A DNA stretch of 64,000 bases, taken from assembly GCF_900215605.1 (NCBI RefSeq), contig NZ_OBEL01000001.1, positions 682,001-746,000 of the forward strand. The letters are read 5' to 3'. Within the stretch, counting starts at the first letter, position 1; every line of letters begins with the position of its first letter. Shown piece after piece: positions 17,038-28,726 of this stretch. Made by a program: the position numbers and the translations under genes. The notes beneath the pieces are model-generated. The model was not told the origin of the DNA. It ran no database searches and saw only the letters and a program-made list of their open reading frames with translations. Source of the stretch: Cohaesibacter gelatinilyticus (GTDB lineage Bacteria > Pseudomonadota > Alphaproteobacteria > Rhizobiales > Cohaesibacteraceae).

Positions 17038-17676
17038 TTAGTTCCTGTTGCGGCCTCTGCCAGATCCCTGACCACGTCCACCACCGCGACCGAAGTCAGC
17101 AAGAGTGACATCGCCATCATTGTTGCGATCCATTCGAGCCAACCAAGGTTCGGTCTGATCTACAAATTCCTGCTCTGTAACTGTGCCATCTTGATTGAGG
17201 TCATTAAAATCCAAGCTCATGCCTACCATGGCTCGCTTATGGCCAGCTCCTTCTTCCGCGGCCTGATCTTCCTGACCTTCCAGAAAATCTTTGAATTCTG
17301 CATCATCAATCAGTTGATTGTCATCGCCGTCCAAGGCAGCAAACAGATCGGCACGGCGTTCTTTGGCCTCGAGTAGGCTGACAATGCCATCTTCATTGCT
17401 GTCCCATCCGGCCATGAAGGCCGGCATATAATCGCTATCAAAGGCTCGGCCTTGGCCATCTTTTCGACCCCGGTTTTTTCCCTGCTTCATGCCGAGGCCT
17501 TGCCCCATTCCTCGGCCTTTTTTGTAAGGCTGGCCTTGTTCCACCATTTGTCCATAACCCTTGCCCTGACCTTTCATTGCGGGGCTGTTCCCCTGACCAT
17601 ACGCCAAGGTGATTCCACCCAAAGCAATAGCGAGAACAAGGACAGTGAGAGGAGTGGTAAGTTTGAGAGTTTTCAT
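17038..17676 (-). CDS. Secreted EF-hand calcium-binding protein
   Basis: A 212-residue exported protein. The signal peptide runs through LTVLVLAIALGGITLAYG. A Gly/Lys/Gln-rich basic spacer (about 28-80) follows. There are four EF-hand loops: DSNEDGIVSLLE, DGDDNQLIDDAE, DLNQDGTVTEQE and DRNNDGDVTLAD. The tail is Gly/Arg-rich. This is a calmodulin-like calcium-binding arrangement, probably periplasmic or extracellular, with an unknown partner. ATG 17676 has AGGAGC seven bases away; an upstream ATG at 17739 lacks one and would disrupt the signal. A short inverted repeat lies just before the ribosome binding site. Confidence 0.85.
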   Translation of the reverse strand: MKTLKLTTPLTVLVLAIALGGITLAYGQGNSPAMKGQGKGYGQMVEQGQPYKKGRGMGQGLGMKQGKNRGRKDGQGRAFDSDYMPAFMAGWDSNEDGIVSLLEAKERRADLFAALDGDDNQLIDDAEFKDFLEGQEDQAAEEGAGHKRAMVGMSLDFNDLNQDGTVTEQEFVDQTEPWLARMDRNNDGDVTLADFGRGGGRGQGSGRGRNRN

Positions 17677-17694
17677 GACATTAGCTCCTGTATT

Positions 17695-17720
17695 TGTATG
17701 TATGAATTTTAACACATACA
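17695..17720. promoter_or_regulatory. Inverted repeat in the EF-hand gene leader
   Basis: TGTATG (17695-17700) and CATACA (17715-17720) flank a 14-base AT-rich spacer, within 45 bases upstream of the start codon. It could be an operator. Confidence 0.3.
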
Positions 17721-17978
17721 GGGCGTTTAAAGGCTCCAAACGGTATTACAAGAAAAGTTGATCCCAGCTATCGTGTAATCAATTTTATCAGATCAGTTTA
17801 TCGATACGTTTGGTTACATTTACAAGGGGTATGGAATGGCATAAAGGTTAGTAACGCTACTGAACGGGCATATTTGGAAGTTGGAAAATGCAGGCACAGA
17901 TGCGCTGAACCAGGGCGGAACAACGCCGATAACACAGCAACAATCGAGCCAATATTCAATTTATGGTGAACCAGTCGT

Positions 17979-18722
17979 CTAGCTCAGTTCGATCTGCCCA
18001 TAACGTACGGCTTCAATAACTGTTTGCGTCTTGTTGGAAGCTTGTAGCTTTTCAGATGCATTTTGAAGGTGGGCATGAACCGTGCGTTGAGAAATACGCA
18101 GCTCTTCAGCAATATGGTTGGCAGTTTTACCCTGAGCAGTTAGCGCAAGGACATGACGTTCCCGATTGGACAGTTCCCCGGAGCGTGTTTGTTCAACCCG
18201 GCGAGCGCTATCCAATTCGAACATCGTGACCTGGCATTGACAGCTCAGGAAATACAAGTCCGGTTCTGACAATCTCAATGTCTCACCCGCAGCAATGATA
18301 GCCATTTGCACACGATTGAACCGATGAACATGAATGCCGATTATATTGTTTAAGCTTTTTTGATCTGCCGGATTTTCTGCCAATATCTCGATCAATCGAG
18401 ACACCTCCAGCCAGGATTGAGCTTCTTCATATCGCCAGAGCTGCGGTGTGGCTAAGCCAGCGATCTTGCGCAAAAGAATGTCGCTACCGAGTATATCGCA
18501 AATATCACAATTGTCTGACTCCGAGCGACCCCATTGATTGCGATAGATCAGCTCGCCAATTGCCTTGCCGGGCAATGGTAAACCCGTGATCAATATATGC
18601 TGGGCCCCTTTATGCCTCAATATTGCACAGACATAATCGAGAAAACCGGTCAAGTCTTCAGGTTTGTGTTCTATCAGAGCTGTCACTGGCAGCTCATCCT
18701 TGATGTCTACTTGCTGGGACAT
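17979..18722 (-). CDS. LuxR-family transcriptional regulator
   Basis: A 247-residue protein with a canonical C-terminal LuxR helix-turn-helix at about 182-240: LSNRERHVLALTAQGKTANH, then IAEELRISQRTVHAHLQNAS. The N-terminal 170 residues have only faint similarity to autoinducer-binding domains and contain a cysteine cluster (CDICDILG, SCQCQ) that could bind metal or sense redox state. No cognate synthase or kinase gene is nearby. ATG 18722 has only a weak upstream purine site. It is divergent from the methylmalonyl-CoA mutase genes across a 640-base gap, so control of that operon is possible but unproven. Confidence 0.8.
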   Translation of the reverse strand: MSQQVDIKDELPVTALIEHKPEDLTGFLDYVCAILRHKGAQHILITGLPLPGKAIGELIYRNQWGRSESDNCDICDILGSDILLRKIAGLATPQLWRYEEAQSWLEVSRLIEILAENPADQKSLNNIIGIHVHRFNRVQMAIIAAGETLRLSEPDLYFLSCQCQVTMFELDSARRVEQTRSGELSNRERHVLALTAQGKTANHIAEELRISQRTVHAHLQNASEKLQASNKTQTVIEAVRYGQIELS

Positions 18723-18874
18723 GATTTGCTTTTCTTGTTTATGTCTTTGCGAAAGTGCCAGATATGAGGAAGGTGGGATAATGAAGGTGGGTGTCTAATC
18801 AGGGTCTTAAGAAGTCTCCACGAACCAAGGCAGCCTGAATGGGTTGATGAAAGCACGCCCTCCAACGTGCGGCG

Positions 18875-18888
18875 TTACGATGACGTAA
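18875..18888. promoter_or_regulatory. Palindrome TTACG-N4-CGTAA
   Basis: A perfect 5+5 inverted repeat upstream of the luxR-family gene at 18722 and, in the other direction, of the mutase operon. The octamer TGACGTAA inside it also occurs at 12170-12177 upstream of the other luxR gene. Confidence 0.3.
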
Positions 18889-19219
18889 AGAGAATTTTCG
18901 AGCAACAAAAACTAGGCGATCCAACCCAATTAATTGTTTTTATACAGATTAATCCAAAAGCTTTTCACGGAATATTGTTAAAGTTGACAGGGCTGAGCAA
19001 GAAATAATCTGTCTTGGTGAGATCCGGGATTGCTCGTGGAAGAGTGCAAGCTTCCCTAACGAGAGTTTTGATTCGCGTCGTTTGGTCTAAAATCGACATG
19101 TAGTCGTGAAATTACGAAAATTGGCCAGATGGCTTATGCATATCGCCATTTGACGGGCTTGCGGTGCCCTGTTTGTCGGCTTAAACCCTAGATCAGAGAT
19201 TTATTATGTGGCGGAGCTG

Positions 19220-19300
19220 ATGTCGAAAATACGTGCTTATCGTCGCGAGAGAATTGAAAAAGGCGATGGCCGCTTAGTGATTGTATCCACAATTGCATGA
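19220..19300 (+). CDS. Possible 26-residue leader ORF before the mutase genes
   Basis: ATG 19220 with GGAG four bases upstream opens a 26-codon frame starting MSKIRAYRRERIEKG. Its TGA overlaps the ATG at 19297 in an ATGA arrangement, and that ATG is the in-frame upstream alternative start of the mutase small subunit. This looks like translational coupling or a leader peptide, but a frame this short can arise by chance and no homology is recognised. Confidence 0.3.
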   Translation: MSKIRAYRRERIEKGDGRLVIVSTIA

Positions 19301-19362
19301 AAAACAGTGTGCTTGCCCCGGCGTATGGAAGCGGACCTGCGTCTCAGATAGGAGCAAATAGA

Positions 19363-21225
19363 ATGAGCGACGCTCTAAAGATCTCGGATACCTTTCCTGG
19401 TTATTCGCGCAAAGATTGGCAGGATATGGCGGAAAAAGCCCTGAAAGGAGCCCCGCTGTCCCGTATCTCCACGAAAACGGCCGATGGTCTGGTAATTGAT
19501 CCGATCTATGGTCGCGGCGAGGGTAAGGCCCCTATGGCAATGCGTTCAGCACAAGCTCCTTGGGATGTCTGTCAAAAAATGGATCATCCCGACGCTGCAA
19601 AAGCCAATGAGCAAGCATTGATCGACTTGAATAATGGAACCAACATGTTGGCCATTCCATTTGCAGGTTGTTTGTCAGCACGTGGTTATGGACTTCAGGC
19701 TGATACAGAAACCCTTTCCAAGGCTCTGGATGAGGTTCTGCTGGACCTGATAAAAATTCGTCTGGAAGGCGGAGTGACTGGGCGTATCGCAGCCAGCGCA
19801 TTTGCAGATGTTGTTGCACAACGTGGCTATGAACCAGAAAATCTATCTGTTTCCTTTGGTCTTGATCCGATTGGTGCTTTTGCGTCTACCGGCATTTTGG
19901 CTCCAAACTGGCCAGAGCGCGCAGCAAAGATGATCGAGAGCATCAAGGAACTGAAAGAAAAAGGCTTCAAAGGTCCGTTCATCACTGTTGATGGTCGCCC
20001 TTATCACGATGCTGGTGCAACCGATGCGCAAGAACTCGCAGCGGTGTTGGCATCTATCGTGGCTTACTGGCGTGTACTGGAAGAAGCTAGTTTTGACGCA
20101 TCAGAGGCATTGCCTCTGATTGATGTAACCTTGTCAGTCGAAGCGAACCAGTTCGGTTCATTGGCCAAGATCCGTGCCATGCGTCATCTCTGGGCGCGTT
20201 TGTTACAGGCTTCTGGTATTGATTTTATTCCACTTGCAATTCATGCGGAAACATCTTGGGCGATGATGAGCCGTCTGGATCCATGGGTAAATATTCTCCG
20301 TGTGACAACAGCGAGTTTTGCAGCCGGTGTTGGTGGTGCGGATAGTGTCTCCATCTTGCCACATACCGCCGCTTTGGGGTTGCCTGATGGGTTTGCCCGC
20401 CGCATCGCTCGTAATCTGCAAACTCTTCTATTGGAAGAATCCAACCTCTACAAGGTAACTGATCCTGCTGCTGGTTCCGGCTTCGTTGAAAACCTGACGT
20501 TCGAGATCGCCCAACAAGCCTGGAGTATGTTCCAGTCGGTCGAGAAAGCTGATGGAATGATTGCTTCACTTGAGGCTGGACTGATTGCTGAATGGGTTGC
20601 TGAGGCCAATGAGGGCCGTGCCAAGCTTTTGGCCAGCCGCAAGAATGCACTGACGGGTGCCTCTGCTTTCCCTGATATTCATGAGGCAGCTGTTGAGGTG
20701 GAAACAGTTTCCTCTGTTTCGGCACCAGAATTGGCCAAAGAAGGCATTACTTGTCCCGCACTGAAACCTCAGCGCCTTGCCGAGCCATATGAAGCTCTGC
20801 GTGAAGCAGCCAAGGTCGCTGATAAGGCTCCATCCGTGTTCTTCGCCAATATGGGCAAAATCGCTGATTACACTGCGCGAGCTACCTGGGCGAAGAACTT
20901 CTTTGAGGCTGGTGGCGTTGCTGCTCAGTCTGATCAGGGCTTTGAAAACTCAGATGCAGCCGTCGAAGCCTTCAAGAACAGTAAAGCTGAGATTGCTTGT
21001 CTAGTGGGGTCCGATGCTCTGTATGAAGAGTTCGGAGCAGACTTTGCCAAATCACTGAAAGAAGCCGGCACCAAAATGGTATATCTTGCAGGACGTCCTA
21101 AAGACCTGATGGATGCTCTGAGTGCCGCCGGTGTCGATGCTTTTGCCTTCGAAGGCTGTGACGTATTGGCCGAGCTTTCCAGAATTCATGCCGAGCTGGG
21201 CATTCAACCAGTGGCTCAAGGCTAA
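19363..21225 (+). CDS. mutA: Methylmalonyl-CoA mutase small (beta) subunit
   Basis: A 620-residue subunit homologous to the large chain but lacking the cobalamin ligand: the C-terminal B12-fold region (about 485-620) has no DXHXXG motif, as expected for the non-catalytic partner in the two-subunit bacterial enzyme. The N-terminal TIM-barrel part includes [10 protein letters not shown] and [22 protein letters not shown]. The pair converts (R)-methylmalonyl-CoA to succinyl-CoA in propionate and branched-chain amino acid catabolism. ATG 19363 has AGGAGC eight bases upstream and begins MSDALK like homologues; an in-frame ATG at 19297 would add 22 residues. The large-subunit gene follows after 11 bases. 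Confidence 0.93.
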   Translation: MSDALKISDTFPGYSRKDWQDMAEKALKGAPLSRISTKTADGLVIDPIYGRGEGKAPMAMRSAQAPWDVCQKMDHPDAAKANEQALIDLNNGTNMLAIPFAGCLSARGYGLQADTETLSKALDEVLLDLIKIRLEGGVTGRIAASAFADVVAQRGYEPENLSVSFGLDPIGAFASTGILAPNWPERAAKMIESIKELKEKGFKGPFITVDGRPYHDAGATDAQELAAVLASIVAYWRVLEEASFDASEALPLIDVTLSVEANQFGSLAKIRAMRHLWARLLQASGIDFIPLAIHAETSWAMMSRLDPWVNILRVTTASFAAGVGGADSVSILPHTAALGLPDGFARRIARNLQTLLLEESNLYKVTDPAAGSGFVENLTFEIAQQAWSMFQSVEKADGMIASLEAGLIAEWVAEANEGRAKLLASRKNALTGASAFPDIHEAAVEVETVSSVSAPELAKEGITCPALKPQRLAEPYEALREAAKVADKAPSVFFANMGKIADYTARATWAKNFFEAGGVAAQSDQGFENSDAAVEAFKNSKAEIACLVGSDALYEEFGADFAKSLKEAGTKMVYLAGRPKDLMDALSAAGVDAFAFEGCDVLAELSRIHAELGIQPVAQG

Positions 21226-21236
21226 GGAGAAAAGTG

Positions 21237-23396
21237 ATGACCAAGATCCCTAATTTTGCCGACATCGCTTTTGAAGCGGTCAGCCCTGCAGCAAACGGTT
21301 CCGACGCGGTCTGGACCACGCCAGAAGGCATTGATGTAAAAGCTTCCTATAATGAAGCCGAGATCAAGGATCTCGATTTTACCAATAGCTGGCCTGGTTT
21401 GGCTCCATTCGTACGTGGTCCTTATCCGACCATGTATACCCAGCGGCCCTGGACTGTGCGCCAATATGCGGGCTTCTCTACGGCGGAAGATTCCAACGCA
21501 TTCTATCGCCGTAATCTGGCTGCGGGTCAGAAGGGCCTATCCATCGCTTTCGATTTGGCGACACATCGTGGTTATGATTCCGATCATCCGCGTGTGCCAG
21601 GCGATGTTGGTATGGCTGGCGTGGCGATTGACAGCATCTATGACATGCGCACGTTGTTTGATGGTATCCCGCTCGACAAGATGTCTGTCTCCATGACAAT
21701 GAATGGTGCCGTGCTGCCGGTGATGGCTCTGTATATCGCTGCGGCGAAAGAGCAGGGCGTTAGTGAAGACAAGCTGTCCGGCACTATTCAGAATGATATT
21801 CTGAAAGAATTCATGGTGCGGAATACATATATCTATCCGCCAGCACCATCCATGAGGATCATCTCGGATATCTTTGCTTACACATCAGAGAATATGCCGA
21901 AATTCAACTCCATCTCGATTTCCGGCTATCATATGCAAGAAGCCGGGGCAACAGCTGATCTTGAACTGGCTTATACTATTGCAGATGGTATCGAATATAT
22001 TCGTGCTGGTGTTGCAACCGGTCTGGATGTCGATGCTTTCGCGCCGCGTCTGTCCTTCTTCTGGTCCATCGGCATGAATTTCTTCATGGAAATTGCCAAA
22101 ATGCGCGCGGCGCGCCTGTTATGGTCCAAGCTGGTGAAGGAAGAGTTTGGTCCAAAGAATGCCAAGTCCTACAGCTTGCGCACTCACTCCCAGACTTCCG
22201 GCTGGTCTTTGACCGCGCAGGATGTCTTCAACAATGTAGGTCGCACAGCAATTGAAGCCATGGCGGCAACGCAGGGTCATACCCAGTCTCTTCATACCAA
22301 CGCACTGGATGAAGCGCTGGCGTTGCCGACCGATTTCTCTGCTCGTATCGCTCGTAACACCCAGCTCTTCTTGCAGCAGGAAAGTGGCACAACCAAAGTT
22401 ATCGATCCTTGGGGTGGTTCTCATTATATCGAGAAGCTCACCCATGAGCTGGCCGAAAAAGCTCTGGCGCATATTCGTGAAGTTGAAGAACTTGGCGGTA
22501 TGGCAAAAGCCATCGAAGCCGGTATTCCGAAACTGCGTATCGAAGAAGCTGCAGCGAAAACCCAGGCTCGTATCGATAGTGGCACGCAAACCGTTGTCGG
22601 CGTGAACAAATACAAGCCAGAAAACGAAGCAGCGATTGATGTTCTGCAGGTGGACAATTCTGCCGTACGTCAGCAACAGCTCGATAAGCTCAAGCGTCTG
22701 AAGGAAGAGCGAAACCAGGCAGAAGTTGATGCGGCTTTGGACGCATTGACCGAAGCATCCAAGAACGGTACCGGCAACTTGCTGGACCTGTCAGTCAAAG
22801 CAGCGAGTGTAAAAGCAACGGTCGGTGAAATCACCTTTGCCATGGAAAAGGTCTTTGGCCGCCATCGCGCCGAGATCAAGTCCATTTCCGGTGTCTATCG
22901 TCAGGAGGTCGGACAAATGTCTGATGCTGTTCAGAAAGTCCAGAAAATGGTTGAGGAGTTCGAGGACAATGACGGTCGTCGTCCTCGTATTCTGATCGCA
23001 AAAATGGGTCAGGATGGTCATGATCGTGGTCAGAAAGTGATTGCCTCTGCTTTTGCTGATCTTGGTTTCGACGTTGACATCGGCCCATTGTTCCAGACAC
23101 CGGAAGAAGCTGCTCGTCAGGCGGTGGAGAATGACGTGCATATCGTGGGTGCGTCTTCATTGGCTGCCGGTCACCTGACCTTGGTACCAGCCTTGAAGCA
23201 ATGCCTGAAAGACGAAGAACGGGAAGACATCATGATCGTAGCGGGTGGCGTGATCCCGCCGCAGGATTATGATGCTCTCTACGAAGCCGGGGCCTCCGCC
23301 ATCTTCCCTCCAGGAACTGTGATCGCTGAGGCAGCCGTGGATCTGCTGAAAGAACTGAACCAACGTCTCGGTTATCAGACAGCAGCAGTTGAGTAA
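21237..23396 (+). CDS. mutB: Methylmalonyl-CoA mutase large (alpha, catalytic) subunit
   Basis: This 719-residue catalytic subunit uses adenosylcobalamin to isomerise methylmalonyl-CoA to succinyl-CoA. The substrate-channel block [20 protein letters not shown] lies at 61-80, with Tyr77 corresponding to the radical-steering Tyr89 of Propionibacterium; His232 ([10 protein letters not shown]) corresponds to His244. The C-terminal Rossmann-like domain has DGHDRG at 593-598, with His595 as lower axial cobalt ligand. ATG 21237 directly follows an in-frame GTG, with AAGGAG upstream. It is co-transcribed with the small subunit and ends at a strong terminator. The chaperone MeaB is encoded at 3.9-4.9 kb. 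No epimerase or propionyl-CoA carboxylase gene is in the window. Confidence 0.97.
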   Translation: MTKIPNFADIAFEAVSPAANGSDAVWTTPEGIDVKASYNEAEIKDLDFTNSWPGLAPFVRGPYPTMYTQRPWTVRQYAGFSTAEDSNAFYRRNLAAGQKGLSIAFDLATHRGYDSDHPRVPGDVGMAGVAIDSIYDMRTLFDGIPLDKMSVSMTMNGAVLPVMALYIAAAKEQGVSEDKLSGTIQNDILKEFMVRNTYIYPPAPSMRIISDIFAYTSENMPKFNSISISGYHMQEAGATADLELAYTIADGIEYIRAGVATGLDVDAFAPRLSFFWSIGMNFFMEIAKMRAARLLWSKLVKEEFGPKNAKSYSLRTHSQTSGWSLTAQDVFNNVGRTAIEAMAATQGHTQSLHTNALDEALALPTDFSARIARNTQLFLQQESGTTKVIDPWGGSHYIEKLTHELAEKALAHIREVEELGGMAKAIEAGIPKLRIEEAAAKTQARIDSGTQTVVGVNKYKPENEAAIDVLQVDNSAVRQQQLDKLKRLKEERNQAEVDAALDALTEASKNGTGNLLDLSVKAASVKATVGEITFAMEKVFGRHRAEIKSISGVYRQEVGQMSDAVQKVQKMVEEFEDNDGRRPRILIAKMGQDGHDRGQKVIASAFADLGFDVDIGPLFQTPEEAARQAVENDVHIVGASSLAAGHLTLVPALKQCLKDEEREDIMIVAGGVIPPQDYDALYEAGASAIFPPGTVIAEAAVDLLKELNQRLGYQTAAVE

Positions 23397-23420
23397 GCGA
23401 GCTTTTTGGGTAAACATGCA

Positions 23421-23450
23421 ACAAAGCCGGGCTTTTTGCCCGGCTTTTGT
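23421..23450 (+). terminator. Terminator of the methylmalonyl-CoA mutase operon
   Basis: ACAAAGCCGGGC (23421-23432) pairs with GCCCGGCTTTTGT (23438-23450), a long GC-rich stem with T-rich flanks on both sides. Confidence 0.85.
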
Positions 23451-23538
23451 CTTTGGTAAAACGCATTGACAATGCTCGAGCCCTTGTTTCCAGAAATATC
23501 TTTGTGTGAAAGCCGTGTGGATTTTTCAGAAATATGTT

Positions 23539-25572
23539 CTAACTGGCTGTTTTTTCCAATTTTTCTTGTGTAGTCAAATGATCGGAACTTAGATCAGCCA
23601 AGCTGACAGGGCGCCCAATATAATATCCCTGAGCCTCGTCACTTCCCATTTTTCTGAGTTCATTGAGCTGTGCTTGATCTTCTACTCCTTCAACCAGAAT
23701 TGAGATGTTGAGATTCTTTGCCAACTGGATGGATGCATCAACAATAGCCCGCGATTCATAGCTGCTCGTCATGTCGTCAACAAATGAGCGGTCGAGTTTT
23801 ATCTTGTCGAACGGAAAGGTCTTCAAAACCTCGAATGATGCATATCCTGTACCGAAATCATCCAGCGCAATCTTGACGCCAAGAGACTTGATTTTATGCA
23901 TCAGTTCCATAGCTGTGTTATTTTCCTGAATAAGGGCTGTTTCAGTAATTTCCAACTCCAATCGCTCGGCAGCCAGTTTATTTTGGACAAGCGCCTCGCG
24001 AATGATATGAGGCAGGCTTTTGTCGAGGAGTTGTATGGCCGAAATGTTGACAGCTATACAGGATCCATCTGGAAGATGCGTAACGTCACTGCAAGCCTGA
24101 AAAATGGCCCATTTTCCAAGCTCGTGAATAAGCCCGCTTTGTTCAGCTAGCATGATAAATTCATCGGGGCGGATGGAACCCAAGGTTGGATGATTCCAGC
24201 GGGCAAGGGCCTCGTAACCGATTATTTGGCCCGACTTCAGATCAATTTGTGGTTGATAAAAAAGATTTAGGCTTTTGACTTTCAGTGCGACTTCCAGATC
24301 GCGAACGAGTTTTCGTTGACGGCGAATTTTCTCTCCCAGCTTATCGTTGTAATGAACAATATTGGTTATGGCGTTCATTTTTGCGGCTTCAATTGCGAGG
24401 TGAGTATTACGAACCAAGCTGCGATAATCCCGGCCATTTTGCGGGTAGCTAGCCACTCCCAATGCGCAATTGATGGTAAGGTTGGTCTCTCCAATCTTAA
24501 GCTTGGTATCCAGCGATGCTTTTATCTCGTCAACAAGAGCAAAGGTATGCTCGTGATCAGGGCTTGGGACCAGAAGGCAAAATTCGTCACCACCAACACG
24601 AGTGATATGGGCGCGTTTGCCTGCCAATTCCCTTAAGTGATTAGCAAGAAATATCAGGACGTTATCACCAAAGAAATGGCCTCTATAGTCATTGATTTCC
24701 CTGAATTTTTTCAGACTGATACCCAAAATGTAGAAGGGTTTCCCGGTCTTGATATATTTTGACAATTCCAGATCGAAGGCAGAACGGTTGGGTAGACCAG
24801 TCAGGCGATCTGTGTTCGAAACCTCTGCAATTTTTTTGTTTGAGTCGCTGATCCGGTCATTGTCAATACTGTAGCTGGCGATACCGACGCCCATTACCAG
24901 CAAGCATAAAACTGAAACAAGTCCGCCGACGACAATTAGGGAACTGTCATTCAGGCTGGGATCAATACCTGGCATCGGCGTCACCTGAAACGCTGTCATT
25001 CCAGTGAAATGCAAGCTTACGATAGATAGAACCAAAGCCAAAATGGATTTTGTAAGTATCGATCTGTTGGTTGGGCGTGCAGCGATTTGCATGGAAAGTG
25101 CAGCCAGCACAATGGCGAGCAGAACGGATATTAGGACATAGGTACGGTCCCAGGAAACCAGACCATCAACATGATAGGCCATCATGCCCGTGTAATGCAT
25201 CGCTGAAATAGTAAGACCGATCGCGAAGCCCCCTGCAATGGGTGCGAAGGGGTGCTTCATACCTATCGTGATCCAAGTCGATAGATAGATACCAACTATC
25301 GCGATAAGAACTGATAGAACAGTGAGAACCAGATCGAAATAATAAGGCGCGTCAACCTCATATCCAAGCATCGCAATAAAATGAGTGGCCCAGATAGATG
25401 ATCCGCCAGAAACTGCGGTTAGAAAAAACCATCCATGACGACCATAACTTTGTGCTTTTTTTGCTTTGTTCATGGATTTGATGGTGATCGTTGATCCTGC
25501 AAAGCAAAATAGTGCAGCAATAATTACCATCCATATATTATGACTATAAAATATACATCCAATAACTTTCAC
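23539..25572 (-). CDS. MHYT-GGDEF-EAL membrane protein, probable c-di-GMP phosphodiesterase
   Basis: A 677-residue membrane protein. The MHYT sensor (about 1-235, seven or so helices) carries WATHFIAMLGYE, SAMHYTGMMAYH and SLHFTGMTAFQV, proposed to bind copper and sense oxygen, CO or NO. The GGDEF domain (about 255-410) keeps GGDEF at 327-331, but the metal-binding aspartate of the DXDXFK motif is Ser286 (GISLKKF) and no RXXD inhibitory site precedes GGDEF. The EAL domain (about 425-665) looks intact: EALARWNHP, NISAIQL, ELEITETAL, LDDFGTGYAS, KLDRSFV. I infer a phosphodiesterase with a regulatory GGDEF half. The start is GTG at 25572. No neighbour suggests a target. Confidence 0.9.
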   Translation of the reverse strand: MKVIGCIFYSHNIWMVIIAALFCFAGSTITIKSMNKAKKAQSYGRHGWFFLTAVSGGSSIWATHFIAMLGYEVDAPYYFDLVLTVLSVLIAIVGIYLSTWITIGMKHPFAPIAGGFAIGLTISAMHYTGMMAYHVDGLVSWDRTYVLISVLLAIVLAALSMQIAARPTNRSILTKSILALVLSIVSLHFTGMTAFQVTPMPGIDPSLNDSSLIVVGGLVSVLCLLVMGVGIASYSIDNDRISDSNKKIAEVSNTDRLTGLPNRSAFDLELSKYIKTGKPFYILGISLKKFREINDYRGHFFGDNVLIFLANHLRELAGKRAHITRVGGDEFCLLVPSPDHEHTFALVDEIKASLDTKLKIGETNLTINCALGVASYPQNGRDYRSLVRNTHLAIEAAKMNAITNIVHYNDKLGEKIRRQRKLVRDLEVALKVKSLNLFYQPQIDLKSGQIIGYEALARWNHPTLGSIRPDEFIMLAEQSGLIHELGKWAIFQACSDVTHLPDGSCIAVNISAIQLLDKSLPHIIREALVQNKLAAERLELEITETALIQENNTAMELMHKIKSLGVKIALDDFGTGYASFEVLKTFPFDKIKLDRSFVDDMTSSYESRAIVDASIQLAKNLNISILVEGVEDQAQLNELRKMGSDEAQGYYIGRPVSLADLSSDHLTTQEKLEKTAS

Positions 25573-25734
25573 GACAAATTCCCGCCTGTGACGTTCTTGA
25601 CCTGAAGGTTATTATATATAGTGATAGGTTAATTATAAATGATATGGGGAGTTTGTTTTGTTTTGGTCATGGATACATAAATAAAATGTATTTAATAGCA
25701 GGTTGATCTGGTTTCGATGCTTACCCAAATTTGC

Positions 25735-26599
25735 TCATGGTTGGAGATTGAGTGAAAAAAGCTCCCGCGAGTTTTTGCAAAAAAACAAGTCATGGAATTT
25801 TTCAGGAACCCAACTGGCGGCTAGATCAAGCAGGCTGGCATCACAGGGATAATCTTCGCTTCTTGCTGCCATATTGTGAGGGAAATTTGTACCCCAGATA
25901 ATGCGCTCCGGAGCGTGTGTGGCTATCACTCTGGCCACTGCACCAATATCACGATAGTCAGGCCCACCGGAGTGCGAGGATTCGTAGCATCCTGCAAATT
26001 TGAACCAGCAATTGCCTTTATCAATCAACCTCTTCAAGGTATCAATCTGGGCGCTGTCAGGCTTGACACCACAGAAAAACTTGCCGTGATGATCAATGAC
26101 ATAACGGCTTTTGATATTGAGCAACCGTTTCTCATGATGGCAAATATTACTGCCATCAAATTGAACTGCCATCGCCAGATCGAAACAATGGCAACGAGTG
26201 TCTACACCTTCAAGATATTTCAATCCGTAGGCTCCGCCGGGAAGGTCCATAATGCGGGCGCCTACAATGCCGTTATCGCGCAATTGGGTGATTTGGGCAT
26301 CACTCATATCCTCGGAAATGGCCGCGACACCAGCTGCACGAGTGCCCACCCGGCGTAGAACTTCAAGAAGACAGTCATTGTTACGTTGGTAGGCATTGGC
26401 GACAGTCACAATGAAATTATCGACGCCGAGCCAGTCACAAACGCTCAAATAATCAGAAATATCCGGCGGGTCAGGAGGCAAGGCGGGACCGTCTTCCTGT
26501 CCTTCAAATTCCGGCAGGTAGATGTGTAGTTGGGAATCAACGGAACCTTGAGGAAGAATTGTTTCAGGTTTTGCTCCTGTCAGTTTGCGCTTCAACATC

Positions 26600-26607
<8 letters not shown>
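25735..26607 (-). CDS. gli: D-galactarolactone isomerase (amidohydrolase superfamily)
   Basis: A 290-residue TIM-barrel protein very similar to the Agrobacterium galactarolactone isomerase Gli: GARIMDLPGGAYGL, AVQFDGSN, DHHGKFFCG, WFKFAGCYESS and WGTNFPHN can all be recognised. It would convert D-galactaro-1,5-lactone to the 1,4-lactone, which the neighbouring cycloisomerase uses. The amidohydrolase HXH motif is altered to SQLHIY, as in this metal-independent isomerase group. ATG 26607 overlaps the end of gci by eight bases, so the two are translationally coupled. It is the last gene of the kdgD-gci-gli operon. Confidence 0.88.
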
Positions 26608-28671
<2,064 letters not shown>

Positions 28672-28705
28672 TTAGCATATGGGTCAGTGAAAAATTGTCA
28701 ATAAC

Positions 28706-28720
28706 TTATCATACAAATTT
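28706..28720. promoter_or_regulatory. Candidate GntR/FCD operator before kdgD
   Basis: TTATCATACAAATTT fits the TNGTNNNACNA-like pattern of GntR/FCD regulators with one change. It matches 13 of 15 bases of the site at 29542-29556 in front of the transporter operon. Confidence 0.55.
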
Positions 28721-28726
28721 TATAAT

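Larger units (their letters stand above)
18723..19362. other. Intergenic region upstream of the methylmalonyl-CoA mutase operon
   Basis: These 640 bases hold the divergent promoters of a luxR-family gene and the mutase operon. An inverted repeat TTACG-ATGA-CGTAA stands at 18875-18888. A 26-codon ORF with a GGAG site lies at 19220-19300. I looked for a cobalamin riboswitch and saw no B12-box-like element. Confidence 0.5.

Noticed and set aside
12280-18722. A quorum-sensing circuit formed by the two LuxR-family genes
   Set aside because: No luxI-like synthase is present, and the two proteins are unlike each other in their N-terminal domains.
18723-19362. A cobalamin riboswitch upstream of the B12-dependent mutase
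   Set aside because: I looked for a B12 box and a large multi-stem leader and found only short palindromes and a tiny ORF.
20225-20725. A 166-codon minus-strand frame inside the methylmalonyl-CoA mutase small subunit
   Set aside because: It has a Gln/His/Pro-rich composition typical of antisense frames, and the mutase reading frame is intact.
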